Shown here: positions 25,427-33,776 of the stretch, one piece after another
Numbering within the stretch: the stretch's first letter is position 1
Layout: each line of letters begins with the position of its first letter
Assembly (NCBI GenBank): GCA_964639955.1
Contig: CAZXGJ010000005.1
Coordinates: 1 to 64,000 of the forward strand
From: IGN2 sp964639955
Lineage (GTDB): Bacteria > Bacteroidota > Ignavibacteria > Ignavibacteriales > Ignavibacteriaceae
DNA: 64,000 bases
Direction: 5' to 3'
The notes under the pieces: model-generated
What the model was told of the DNA's origin: nothing
The model's input: the letters and a program-made list of their open reading frames with translations, nothing else
Databases searched by the model: none
Made by a program: the position numbers and the translations under genes

Positions 25427-28042
25427 TTGAAAAGTGCTTTAAAGATACTTAATCATTACTTCGGCTATGATAGCTTCAGAAAGGAACAGGAAGAAATAAT
25501 CGAAGCCATCATCAGTTCAAAGCAGGTGATTGCTGTTCTTCCCACCGGTTCGGGTAAATCAATTTGCTACCAGGTGCCTGCATTATTATCCGATAACTTT
25601 TCCATAGTAATTTCACCATTAATAGCATTGATGAAAGACCAGGTTGACAGCATAAACCAGCGTGAAGAAGTTGCTGCATTTATCAACAGTACTATGAGCA
25701 GCCCCGAAGCAGAAGAAGTTTTGAATAAAATTTCACTCGGAAAAATTAAGTTGCTGTATCTGGCTCCCGAGAAACTTGAAAGCCTAAAGTTTGCCGAAAG
25801 AATAAAAGCACTGAACCCTTCCTACCTGTTTATTGATGAGGCACACTGTATCAGCCAGTGGGGTCATAATTTTCGTCCAAGCTATCAAAAAATAAAAGAA
25901 TTTTACAGCCACACAGGTATCAGAAAAATTGCTGCATTTACCGCAACAGCAACCCCGGAAGTGGTGGAAGATATAATAGCACAGCTCGAACTTAAAAATC
26001 CGAAGATTTTTGTACGCGGATTTGAAAGAAATAATCTTAACCTGAATATTCTGATAACGAAAAACAAAAAGAAAAAGTGTATAGAATTACTAAGGCAAAT
26101 ACCGGGTTCTGCAATTATTTATACATCCTCGCGCAAAAAATGCGAAGAATTATCCGAGCACCTTGTGCTTAACGGAATTAACTGTTCTTATTATCACGCC
26201 GGTTTGCCGTCACCGGAAAGAAGAATCGTACAGGAAAAATTTATTTCAGACAATGAAGGCATAATTACCGCTACAAATGCCTTTGGAATGGGTATCGATA
26301 AAAAAAATATACGGCTTATAATTCATTATGATATTCCGGGCTCGATTGAAAACTATTACCAGGAAATAGGGAGAGCCGGCAGAGACGGGGAAGAATCTTA
26401 TTGTTATTTATTTTATGATGAAAAAGACCTTGCAATCCAGAATTATTTTATTGAGAATTCTCACCCAAAGAAAGAATTAATTAAAAATATTTATAAAGCA
26501 GTCTGTGATTTTAACCGCATATCAATGGGCAGCAAGCCCGAAAAGGAACTGATTATCGATCAGGAATATATTTCCAGCTATACCGGGGTGAAGATTTCAC
26601 ACGGTTTGTTGTATGCTTCGTTAAAATATCTGGAGAACGGCGGATACTTAAAGCAGGTTTCCGCCTATGAAAAAAAAGATTCAATACAATTCCTTGTTAA
26701 CAGTCAGATACTGAAAAAATTTGTTAAAAGTCCCGGCGATGGGCAGGTTCAGAATACGGTGCTGTTACTGCTTAAAGAATTCCAGGGAAACATTTTTCAG
26801 GCACCAATAAAAATGTCGATCGAAAATCTCAGCAGCACATTGGGCATCCCTGTAAACGAGCTGAATGAGTCTTTAATTATACTTGATAATCTTGGTATCA
26901 TTTCCTACCAGCCCTCAATACCAAAAGATACGGTAACCCTGCTTACCCCGAGAGTGCCGGATGAAAACCTTGTGCTTAATTATAAATTAATAAATGAAAG
27001 TTATCTTAACGCAAGAAAAAAGCTTGATAAAATAAATGAGCTCGTCTTCACACAGGAATGCAGGTTCAAATTTATACTTAACTATTTCGGTGAAAAGATT
27101 GAAAATTTCCGTTGTGGTAAATGTGATAATTGCAGCGCATCCGGAAAAATATCAGACTATACAACAGAATTTATTTCCGACGCTGTAATCGGTACTCTGC
27201 GCGAAGCAAAAGATTATTTATCTGAAAAAATACTAATGAATATTCTGAGGGGAGAAAATATTAAAGAAAGCCTTACTCTGTTTGATACTTTCGGAGCCTG
27301 TAAAAAGTTCAGCCCGGCTGAAATTAAAATTGTAATTCAGGAATTGATATCAAAAGAAATAATAGACAGAAGCTACGGAAAAATTAATTACCTTGGTTTG
27401 AAAGACGTGAGGCAGAATAAAACGAAACATTTACCGGAGAGCAGGCAAATTGCAGAAGTAAACAATTATAATGATGATTTATACCTTTTTAATTTGTTGA
27501 GAGAAATCCGTAAAAGAGCAGCCGAAAGATTTACACAATCAGCGTACTTAATTTGCCCTGATAATGTACTTCGTGAAATTGTAAGGAAAAAACCTTCCGG
27601 GAAGGAGGAGCTTTTAAGTATTAAAGGATTCAACACGAGGATGTTCAATAAAGCAGGCATAGAATTTCTTGAAGCAATAAATAGCTATTTGAAAGAGAAA
27701 GGTAAACCGGGCACCGGGCAGAAAGATACTGCTTTACCCCAAAGTATACTTGAAACACAAAAATTATTATTGAAGAAGTACAGGCTTAAAGAAATTGCAG
27801 ATACTTTAAGGTTAACTGAAGCGGTAGTCTCTATGCAAATTGAAACCATTATTGAATATTTTCCCGGAACAGATGTTTCCCACCTGGTTGATGAGGAAGT
27901 TTACAGTAAGATTTTTGAAGAAGCTGAAAAAGGTTTTAATAATTTAAAGGAATTAAAGGAAAGACTGCCTGCCGGTATAACTTATCCGCAAATAAGAATT
28001 GCTGCTGCAAAGTTTAAATTTACTTCCCGTTCACATAAGTAG
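25427..28042 (+). CDS. recQ: RecQ-type ATP-dependent DNA helicase
   Basis: An 871-residue RecQ-like helicase, longer than E. coli RecQ. The start is TTG at 25427; an in-frame stop at 25382 and the N-terminal alignment (ALKILNHYFGYDSFRKEQ) leave little choice. Walker A is PTGSGKS (39-45), the DEAH box is FIDEAHCISQWGHNF, and motif VI is YYQEIGRAGRDG. A zinc-binding module is CRFKFILNYFGE...CGKCDNC. Then come a winged-helix region, an HRDC domain near LLSIKGFNTRMFNKAG, and a C-terminal helix-turn-helix extension (LLKKYRLKEIADTLRL). It unwinds recombination intermediates. It overlaps the convergent DUF4296 gene by 23 bases. Confidence 0.94.
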   Translation: MKSALKILNHYFGYDSFRKEQEEIIEAIISSKQVIAVLPTGSGKSICYQVPALLSDNFSIVISPLIALMKDQVDSINQREEVAAFINSTMSSPEAEEVLNKISLGKIKLLYLAPEKLESLKFAERIKALNPSYLFIDEAHCISQWGHNFRPSYQKIKEFYSHTGIRKIAAFTATATPEVVEDIIAQLELKNPKIFVRGFERNNLNLNILITKNKKKKCIELLRQIPGSAIIYTSSRKKCEELSEHLVLNGINCSYYHAGLPSPERRIVQEKFISDNEGIITATNAFGMGIDKKNIRLIIHYDIPGSIENYYQEIGRAGRDGEESYCYLFYDEKDLAIQNYFIENSHPKKELIKNIYKAVCDFNRISMGSKPEKELIIDQEYISSYTGVKISHGLLYASLKYLENGGYLKQVSAYEKKDSIQFLVNSQILKKFVKSPGDGQVQNTVLLLLKEFQGNIFQAPIKMSIENLSSTLGIPVNELNESLIILDNLGIISYQPSIPKDTVTLLTPRVPDENLVLNYKLINESYLNARKKLDKINELVFTQECRFKFILNYFGEKIENFRCGKCDNCSASGKISDYTTEFISDAVIGTLREAKDYLSEKILMNILRGENIKESLTLFDTFGACKKFSPAEIKIVIQELISKEIIDRSYGKINYLGLKDVRQNKTKHLPESRQIAEVNNYNDDLYLFNLLREIRKRAAERFTQSAYLICPDNVLREIVRKKPSGKEELLSIKGFNTRMFNKAGIEFLEAINSYLKEKGKPGTGQKDTALPQSILETQKLLLKKYRLKEIADTLRLTEAVVSMQIETIIEYFPGTDVSHLVDEEVYSKIFEEAEKGFNNLKELKERLPAGITYPQIRIAAAKFKFTSRSHK

Positions 28043-28439
28043 AATCGGGCTTTGTTTTGAGCTCTTCTACGTAAGCTATTGCCTTATCGAAAAATACTTC
28101 CCATCTTTCTGAAGATGAGTTGTAGTATTTAATAGTTTCTTCATAATCTTTCATAGAAATGCCATGTCTGAAAAATACAAGCGATTTAATTGAATCAACC
28201 GATATCTGATCAGATGATGACGTATCCTTTGCAATGAGCACGTCGACATAAACTTTAATAAATTTTTCCTCAGGAATTGGTGGTCCCTCATCGCAGGCAG
28301 AAATGAAAAATAATAAAAGGATTAACAGAAAATGTAACTTCTGATCCCGAATTAAGTTCTGGATAAGCTTTTTAAATTTAACATTTTCAGCCAAAGGCTG
28401 ATCAGCCTTCGGCTGAGACTTTTGACTTGCCTTTTTCAA
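28020..28439 (-). CDS. DUF4296-like small lipoprotein with repeat-derived N-terminus
   Basis: A protein of 139 residues if the TTG at 28439, overlapping the rhomboid stop (TTGA), is used. The mature part CDEGPPIPEEKFIKVYVDVLIA matches DUF4296, and FLLILLLFFISAC is a lipobox-type signal. The preceding 37 residues are polar and are encoded by two palindromic repeat families (28345-28418). The true start is therefore unclear: an internal TTG in the repeat (giving MAENVKFKK) is also possible. Function is unknown. Confidence 0.65.
   Translation of the reverse strand: MKKASQKSQPKADQPLAENVKFKKLIQNLIRDQKLHFLLILLLFFISACDEGPPIPEEKFIKVYVDVLIAKDTSSSDQISVDSIKSLVFFRHGISMKDYEETIKYYNSSSERWEVFFDKAIAYVEELKTKPDSTYVNGK
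28345..28418 (-). repeat. Palindromic repeats inside the 5' part of the DUF4296 gene
   Basis: A degenerate copy of the TCCCGAA/TTCGGGA family lies at 28345-28364. A double palindrome made of CAGCCAAAGGCTGA and TCAGCCTTCGGCTGA lies near 28388-28417. Both are read as codons in the predicted lipoprotein. Confidence 0.7.
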
Positions 28440-29341
28440 TTCATCTTCTTGCTTGCTTTAAAAAGAATTTTCTTTTCACGCTCGGTTAACGTCTGGTATC
28501 CCGACTGGCTGATTTTATCGAGTATAGCGTCAATTTCTGCCTGGGTTATTTTATCCTCTTCTTCTTTATCATCGATATCGTAGTATTTCGCATTTTCAAT
28601 GTCGTCTTTTCTTTTTCTGAATCGATTGGATAAACCACTGAAAGGATTTTTAATATCACCATCCGGTCTGTATCCCGAAGAAATATTCCACATTCTTTTA
28701 AGAGGCACATCGATATTTTTATCAAACATAATAAATAAAAATCCTGCTAAAGCGCCGCCGAGATGAGCAAGATGGGCAACATTGCTTCCGGCATCACCAA
28801 TCCAGAAAATTTCCAGAATAAATAAAAAGCCTATGAGATATTTTGCTTTGATAGGAATAAGAAAATAAAGATAAATATACCTGTCAGGAAACAACATGGC
28901 AAAAGCAATCATTACGCCAAAAACAGCTCCTGATGCTCCAATTGTTACGGCAGGAACTGAAAACAACGGAGCGATGAAAAGCTGAGCCAGACCTGCAGTA
29001 ATACCACAGAAAAGGTAATAAACCAGAAATTTTTTTGAACCCCAGATATTCTCAATTTCCATCCCGAACATCCAGAGAGCAAACATATTGAAAAGAATGT
29101 GGGAAAAACTGCCATGCATAAATTGATAGGTAACCAGTTGCCAGACCTGAAAATTATAAGCATCGCCAACCGGATTTAACGCAAACCAAAGATTAAGAAT
29201 ATACAACAAAGGCTTGCCGCCAACCAGCAGATTGTTGGCAATCATTTGAAGAAAAAATACTGCAACATTGATGATTAAAAGATTTTTAATCACCGGTGGA
29301 AAAACACTAAATCTGCCGAAAGGTCTGTAATAATTGTTCAT
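28436..29341 (-). CDS. Rhomboid family intramembrane serine protease
   Basis: A 301-residue protein with about six transmembrane helices. Rhomboid signatures are HGSFSHILFNMFALWMFG (the HxxxN-type helix 2 motif), TIGASGAVFGV with the catalytic Ser, and NVAHLAHLGGALAGFLF with the catalytic His. The C-terminal 95 residues are charged and cytoplasmic, ending in a short module (AEIDAILDKISQSGYQTLTE) common in rhomboids of this phylum. It cleaves membrane protein substrates within the bilayer; the substrate is unknown. Confidence 0.94.
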   Translation of the reverse strand: MNNYYRPFGRFSVFPPVIKNLLIINVAVFFLQMIANNLLVGGKPLLYILNLWFALNPVGDAYNFQVWQLVTYQFMHGSFSHILFNMFALWMFGMEIENIWGSKKFLVYYLFCGITAGLAQLFIAPLFSVPAVTIGASGAVFGVMIAFAMLFPDRYIYLYFLIPIKAKYLIGFLFILEIFWIGDAGSNVAHLAHLGGALAGFLFIMFDKNIDVPLKRMWNISSGYRPDGDIKNPFSGLSNRFRKRKDDIENAKYYDIDDKEEEDKITQAEIDAILDKISQSGYQTLTEREKKILFKASKKMN

Positions 29342-29455
29342 TCCATCCTAATCTGATATATTGAAGCTAAAATATTTACTCCGTAAAATCATACAATCAT
29401 CCAGCTAACTAAGAAAGTAGTATGAATGTATGGCACTAATCTCTTTTAACTATGT

Positions 29456-30655
29456 CTATTTAACATCCGTCAGCGCTGCAACACCGGGGAGGATTTTACC
29501 TTCAAGAAATTCAAGCGAAGCACCACCGCCTGTTGAAACATGGGAAACTTTTTTCTCAAGTCCTGCATCTGCTATTGCTGCTGCGGAATCTCCTCCGCCA
29601 ATTACTGTAATTGCTCCGCCTTCAGTTGCTTTTGCCAACGCTTGTGCTATTGCGAAAGTTCCTTTAGCGAAGTTTGGCATTTCAAATACTCCCATCGGTC
29701 CGTTCCAGACAATTGTCTTTGATTTCAGTAGTTCATCCGAAAATAACTTAATTGATTTTGGTCCAATATCCAATCCCATTTTGTCAGAAGGAATATTATC
29801 AACACCAACAACGGTTGACGGAGAATCGTTCTTGAATTCATCAGCAACAACAACATCAACAGGAAGTAAGAATTTTAATTTGCCTGACTTAACTTTTTCT
29901 AGGAGTTCTTTTGCAAGTTCAACTTTTTCTTGTTCGAGAAGCGACTTACCAATTTCTTTTCCCTGAGCTTTGAAAAAAGTGAATGCCATTCCTCCACCAA
30001 CAATAAGTGTATCTACTTTATCGAGAAGATTATTTATCACATCAATCTTACCTGATATTTTTGCGCCGCCGAGAATAGCACAATAAGGTCTTTTTGGATT
30101 TGCGAGTGCGCTTCCTAAATAGTCTAATTCTTTCTGCATCAGGTAACCGGCCGCACAGGTTTTAATGTACTTTGTCACACCTTCAGTTGAAGCGTGAGCA
30201 CGATGAGCGCTGCCGAAAGCATCATTGATATAAACATCACCAAGACTTGCAAGCTGCTTTGCAAAGTCCGGATCGTTCTTCTCTTCCTGTTTGTGGAAGC
30301 GAAGGTTCTCCAGAAGAACTACATCACCGGGTTTCATTTCATTTACCAGCTTTTCAGTTTCTGCACCTATACAATCAGGAGCGAGTTTTACTTCCTTACC
30401 AATGAGCTTGCTCAATCTTTCAGCAGCAGGTTTCAAACTGAACTCCGGTTTACGCTCACCTTTTGGTCTTCCGAGATGACTCATCAGAATAGCTTTTCCA
30501 CCGGAAGAAATTATCTTTTTAATTGTTGGAAGTGATTCAACGATACGAATATCATTTGTTACATTCAATTTCTCATCAAGAGGTACATTGAAATCCACAC
30601 GAACGAGAACTCGTTTATCTTTGAGCTCGACTTTATCTATTGAAACTTTATTCAT
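29456..30655 (-). CDS. pgk: Phosphoglycerate kinase
   Basis: A 399-residue, full-length PGK. The N-terminal domain has RVLVRVDFNVPLDEK and LMSHLGRPKG. The hinge and nucleotide region have AILGGAKISGKIDVINNLL, GGGMAFTF, WNGPMGVFE and TVIGGGDSAAAI, then STGGGASLEFLEGK. It makes ATP from 1,3-bisphosphoglycerate in glycolysis. It follows gap by 11 bases on the same strand, the usual gap-pgk order. The large antisense frame opposite it has no family resemblance and is not counted. Confidence 0.98.
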   Translation of the reverse strand: MNKVSIDKVELKDKRVLVRVDFNVPLDEKLNVTNDIRIVESLPTIKKIISSGGKAILMSHLGRPKGERKPEFSLKPAAERLSKLIGKEVKLAPDCIGAETEKLVNEMKPGDVVLLENLRFHKQEEKNDPDFAKQLASLGDVYINDAFGSAHRAHASTEGVTKYIKTCAAGYLMQKELDYLGSALANPKRPYCAILGGAKISGKIDVINNLLDKVDTLIVGGGMAFTFFKAQGKEIGKSLLEQEKVELAKELLEKVKSGKLKFLLPVDVVVADEFKNDSPSTVVGVDNIPSDKMGLDIGPKSIKLFSDELLKSKTIVWNGPMGVFEMPNFAKGTFAIAQALAKATEGGAITVIGGGDSAAAIADAGLEKKVSHVSTGGGASLEFLEGKILPGVAALTDVK

Positions 30656-30666
30656 TATATCTCCGT

Positions 30667-31725
30667 TTACATCTTTGCCATTTTCATCAGAAGATCAACA
30701 CATCTGTTTGAATAACCCCATTCGTTATCATACCAGGAAACAATCTTGAAAAATCTTTTTTCATCTTTGAAGTTATTCTGCAATGTAGCAAGCGAATCAT
30801 AAATTGAAGAACGTTCATCGTGATTGAGATCAGTAGAAACGAGTTCTTCTTCAGTATAGCCGAGAATTCCATTCATATAAGTCTTTGAAGCTTTTTTAAG
30901 AAGTTCATCAATTTCTTTAATAGAAGTGTCTCTTGTTGAGCGGAAAGTAAGGTCAACAACTGAAACATTTGCAGTTGGAACTCTGAAAGACATTCCGGTT
31001 AATTTCCCTTTTACTGAAGGAAGTACTTCACCAACGGCTTTTGCAGCACCGGTTGTTGAAGGAATTATATTTATTGCAGCAGCTCTTCCACCACGCCAGT
31101 CTTTCTTTGATGGTCCGTCAACTGTTTTTTGTGTTGCAGTGTATGCGTGGATTGTTGTCATAATTCCGACTTCAACACCAATTCCCTCTTTCAATAAAAC
31201 GTGAACCACAGGAGCCAAACAGTTTGTAGTGCACGAAGCGTTGGAAATAATTCTATGTTCTGGTTTCAACTCATTATCATTTACACCCATTACAACAGTT
31301 TTAACTTCGCCTTTGCCGGGAGCCGAAATCATGACCTTTTTTGCACCCGCAGTTAAATGTCCTTTTGCTTTTTCTGAATCTGTGAAAAGTCCGGTTGATT
31401 CAATAACTATATCAACACCAAGTTCTTTCCAGGGAAGCTGAGATGGATCTTTGGTTGCGAGAACACATTTAGTCTCATCACCATTAATAACAAGTATATC
31501 ATCATATTCTAAATCCGGCTTGCTTTTCTTTGAACTTAATTCACCTTTAAAAATTCCGTGAACTGAATCATATTTTAACTGGTAAGCAAAATACTTTGCA
31601 TCGTTAACCACATCAACCAGTGCGACGACATCTATATCTTTCCCTAAAACTCCTTTTTCAGCCATTGAACGAAGTATCAGTCTACCAATTCTTCCGAAAC
31701 CATTTATTGCTACTTTTACCGCCAT
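30667..31725 (-). CDS. gap: Glyceraldehyde-3-phosphate dehydrogenase, type I
   Basis: I chose the ATG at 31725 (352 residues, MAVKVAINGFGRIGRL) because an AAGGAG ribosome site lies just upstream; a longer frame would run through the promoter. The NAD-binding NGFGRIGR and the active-site SNASCTTNCLAPV with the catalytic Cys, plus the C-terminal WYDNEWGYSNRC, are all present. It oxidises glyceraldehyde-3-phosphate and forms 1,3-bisphosphoglycerate, which PGK then uses. Confidence 0.97.
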   Translation of the reverse strand: MAVKVAINGFGRIGRLILRSMAEKGVLGKDIDVVALVDVVNDAKYFAYQLKYDSVHGIFKGELSSKKSKPDLEYDDILVINGDETKCVLATKDPSQLPWKELGVDIVIESTGLFTDSEKAKGHLTAGAKKVMISAPGKGEVKTVVMGVNDNELKPEHRIISNASCTTNCLAPVVHVLLKEGIGVEVGIMTTIHAYTATQKTVDGPSKKDWRGGRAAAINIIPSTTGAAKAVGEVLPSVKGKLTGMSFRVPTANVSVVDLTFRSTRDTSIKEIDELLKKASKTYMNGILGYTEEELVSTDLNHDERSSIYDSLATLQNNFKDEKRFFKIVSWYDNEWGYSNRCVDLLMKMAKM

Positions 31726-31769
31726 TTTTGTATCTCCTTGATTATAAGATTTGAATTGAAAAAACTCAA

Positions 31770-31800
31770 CAAAGTTAGCGAAAGTGACAGGCATTTTCAA
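31770..31800 (-). promoter_or_regulatory. Bacteroidota-type promoter for gap-pgk
   Basis: On the reverse strand, TTG (31800-31798), a 20-nt spacer, and TAACTTTG (31777-31770). It lies about 45 bases upstream of the gap start codon. Confidence 0.6.
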
Positions 31801-31878
31801 TTTAAAATTATGGTAGAATGTGGTGCATCACAAAATTTATTTAATAAAGAAATCAGATAGTAACTCATTGTATTTTCA

Positions 31879-31954
31879 ACTTTGTGTCTTAGAGTCTTTG
31901 TGGCAATTATCTTTTAAGACAATTTTAGGCACAAAGCCTCAAAGAATCACAAAA
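31879..31954. repeat. Imperfect inverted repeat (CTTTGTGTCTT type) in the gap-ferritin spacer
   Basis: The left arm TTTGTGTCTTAGAGTCTTTG (31881-31900) and the right arm CACAAAGCCTCAAAGAATCA (31930-31949) are imperfect reverse complements around a 25-nt AT-rich centre. The rest of the 31801-32094 spacer between the divergent gap and ferritin genes shows only promoters and AT-rich sequence. Confidence 0.6.
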
Positions 31955-32043
31955 TAATTCTTTATTTAGCAAAGATATCTTTAATAACTGTGAACTCTGC
32001 GATTCCCAATTTTGTTTTAATTAAGAGTTTAATTCACTTTCAT

Positions 32044-32052
32044 TATATTTGC
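32044..32052 (+). promoter_or_regulatory. Putative -7 box (TATATTTGC) for ferritin
   Basis: TATATTTGC lies 42 bases before the ferritin ATG. It is identical to the boxes at 4633 and 10111. No clear TTG lies at the expected upstream distance. Confidence 0.5.
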
Positions 32053-32094
32053 AGAAAATCATTCTAAAAAAATAAACTAAGGAAGAGGTTAAAA

Positions 32095-32592
32095 ATGCTA
32101 TCTAAAAAAATGCAGGATGCACTTAATAAACATTTAAATGAAGAATTCTATTCATCATATTTATACTTATCAATGGCTGCGTACTTTGAAGAGCAAAATT
32201 TGAAGGGATTTGCCAACTGGTTCAAGATTCAGTCGCAGGAAGAATATGGCCACGCGATGAAGTTTTATGCTTTCATTATCCAAGCCGGCGGTCAAGTTAC
32301 TTTAACACAAATTGGAGCACCAAAGACAAGCTGGAAATCTGTGATGGAGACATTTAAAGATACTTTAACTCACGAGAAAAAAATTACAGGACTAATCCAC
32401 AAACTTGTTGACACAGCTATGCAATCAAAAGACTATGCAACCAACAATTTCTTGCAGTGGTTTGTTACTGAGCAGGTTGAAGAAGAAAATACTGTAGAAG
32501 AAATAATTCACAAGCTTGAAATGATTGGTGATAATAAAGGCGGATTGTATATGCTGGATAGAGAATTAGGTGCGAGAGCTGCTGGTCAGTAA
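32095..32592 (+). CDS. Ferritin (bacterial non-haem, FtnA-like)
   Basis: A 165-residue ferritin with a four-helix-bundle pattern. The di-iron centre ligands are present: Glu in LNEEFYSSYLYL, the Glu/His pair in SQEEYGHAMKFY, and Glu-Glu in EQVEEENTVEEI. It stores iron as ferric mineral in a 24-mer and limits Fenton chemistry. AGGAAGAGG precedes the ATG. It is followed by a strong intrinsic terminator and appears monocistronic. Beyond the terminator lies a nuoF fragment, which indicates that ferritin once faced the end of the nuo operon directly. Confidence 0.96.
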   Translation: MLSKKMQDALNKHLNEEFYSSYLYLSMAAYFEEQNLKGFANWFKIQSQEEYGHAMKFYAFIIQAGGQVTLTQIGAPKTSWKSVMETFKDTLTHEKKITGLIHKLVDTAMQSKDYATNNFLQWFVTEQVEEENTVEEIIHKLEMIGDNKGGLYMLDRELGARAAGQ

Positions 32593-32619
32593 GTAATCAT
32601 GTATTTAGCCAACAAAATA

Positions 32620-32650
32620 AATCCTCTTCAATTGAAGAGGATTTTTTATT
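32620..32650 (+). terminator. Intrinsic terminator after ferritin
   Basis: A perfect 24-nt palindrome (AATCCTCTTCAA / TTGAAGAGGATT) is followed by a T-rich run. The reverse side ends at the stop codon of the nuoF fragment, so it could earlier have served both the ferritin gene and the nuo operon. Confidence 0.85.
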
Positions 32651-32766
32651 TAATTTTTTACATCAGCAAGCGGGAAAGCAGTTTCTCTCATCGAATGAAC
32701 TTTATTTGCAACGGGAATGATGATGTCTTTATTAACTCCCGTTTCAAAATAATCTCGGAATCTTTT
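32650..32766 (-). pseudogene. Displaced 3' end of a second nuoF copy
   Basis: Read on the reverse strand, these 39 codons encode RFRDYFETGVNK, then VANKVHSMRET and AFPLADVKN before a TAA stop. This is the same C-terminus as the intact nuoF at 33777-35099. By hand, about 96 of 117 bases match, and many of the differences are silent. Upstream of it the match stops abruptly and no nuoF coding remains. The remnant lies 1.0 kb beyond the end of intact nuoF, in the same orientation, with the rhodanese gene in between. Confidence 0.88.
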
Positions 32767-32903
32767 CCCGAATAGAAACTGAAACTTGAACAAAGTTTTG
32801 TTGAAAGAATTAGGAGAGAGTGTTATCTATGTTAGAAAAATATTCCCGCCATTACCGATGCTAATGGCAATTTGTAAAATTTATAAAATTACGGAGTTGA
32901 ATT

Positions 32904-33728
32904 ATGCGTCGACCAAATACCACAGTAGTTCGGTCATTAGTTTGTTTACTTTTCTTTATTCAGATTTATGCTCAAGCCCAGACTGACGAAGCTGTTCAGA
33001 TTATTCCGACAGTTTTTAATACTACTTTAGGTGAAATAAATCCGAAGACACCGGAAGTTTCCACCGATGAGCTGAAGTCGATCCTTGTAGAAGGAAAAAC
33101 GCTTCTGCTGGACACACGTCCACATCTTGAATGGTCAATAAGCCATATCCCGGGCGCGTTCAATGTCGCCCCTAAACCGGGAATGCAGATGTCAATGTAC
33201 ACCTCGGATGTTGAAGAAATAGATCGGCTTACTAATGGGAATAAATCTCAGCCTCTCATTCTTTATTGCAATGGACCATTTTGTGGCAAATCCAAGCGAG
33301 TTGCTGATGAGTTAATAAATGCCGGATATACAAATGTCAAGCGATATCAGCTTGGCGCTCCTGTTTGGCGTGCTCTTGGAGGTGAAATGGTAATTGAACC
33401 TGATGGAATAAAATATGTACTCAAGAAAGATCAGACTGCAGTTTTTATTGATACAAGAGAACCGGAAGAATTCAATGAATTTACCTTTCCTACGGCAGTA
33501 AATATTCCTGAAAGTAAAGTTCTAACAGGAAAGGATGTAGGCGAGATTAAAGCTGCAAAAGACGACGGACGTCTTCCAATGCTAGATCACAATACCCGTA
33601 TTATTGTTTTAGGAAAGACTGGCCTTCAGGCAAAAGTAGTAGCAGAAGCAATCACGAGAGAAGCTTTTTACAATGTAAGCTATTTTGAAGGAGACTTTAA
33701 TTCTTTAATAAAATTAATAAAACCTTAA
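32904..33728 (+). CDS. Exported tandem rhodanese-domain protein
   Basis: A 274-residue protein with a signal peptide (MRRPNTTVVRSLVCLLFFIQ, cleavage near YAQAQ), hence likely periplasmic. The first rhodanese domain (about 50-160) has LLLDTRPHLEWSISHIPGAFN and the active-site loop YCNGPFCGKSKR with the catalytic Cys. The second domain (about 175-270) has FIDTREPEEFNEFTFPTAVN, but its loop reads VLGKTGLQAK without Cys and is presumably inactive. It could transfer sulfane sulphur or carry persulphide; the partner is unknown. GGAG precedes the ATG. It is bounded by intact nuoF on one side and the nuoF remnant on the other, so it probably arrived by insertion. Confidence 0.85.
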   Translation: MRRPNTTVVRSLVCLLFFIQIYAQAQTDEAVQIIPTVFNTTLGEINPKTPEVSTDELKSILVEGKTLLLDTRPHLEWSISHIPGAFNVAPKPGMQMSMYTSDVEEIDRLTNGNKSQPLILYCNGPFCGKSKRVADELINAGYTNVKRYQLGAPVWRALGGEMVIEPDGIKYVLKKDQTAVFIDTREPEEFNEFTFPTAVNIPESKVLTGKDVGEIKAAKDDGRLPMLDHNTRIIVLGKTGLQAKVVAEAITREAFYNVSYFEGDFNSLIKLIKP

Positions 33729-33776
33729 TTTTGACTTACCCGGAAGGAAGATTCCAACTGAACAAGTACAGATAAA

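Noticed and set aside
29430..29966. Long forward frame (178 codons) opposite pgk
   Set aside because: It is antisense to a highly conserved pgk and its translation is low-complexity Ser/Ala/Pro without family resemblance.
32786..32986. Short frame of 66 codons before the rhodanese gene
   Set aside because: It has no recognisable family, overlaps the rhodanese start, and lies in the disrupted spacer next to the nuoF remnant.
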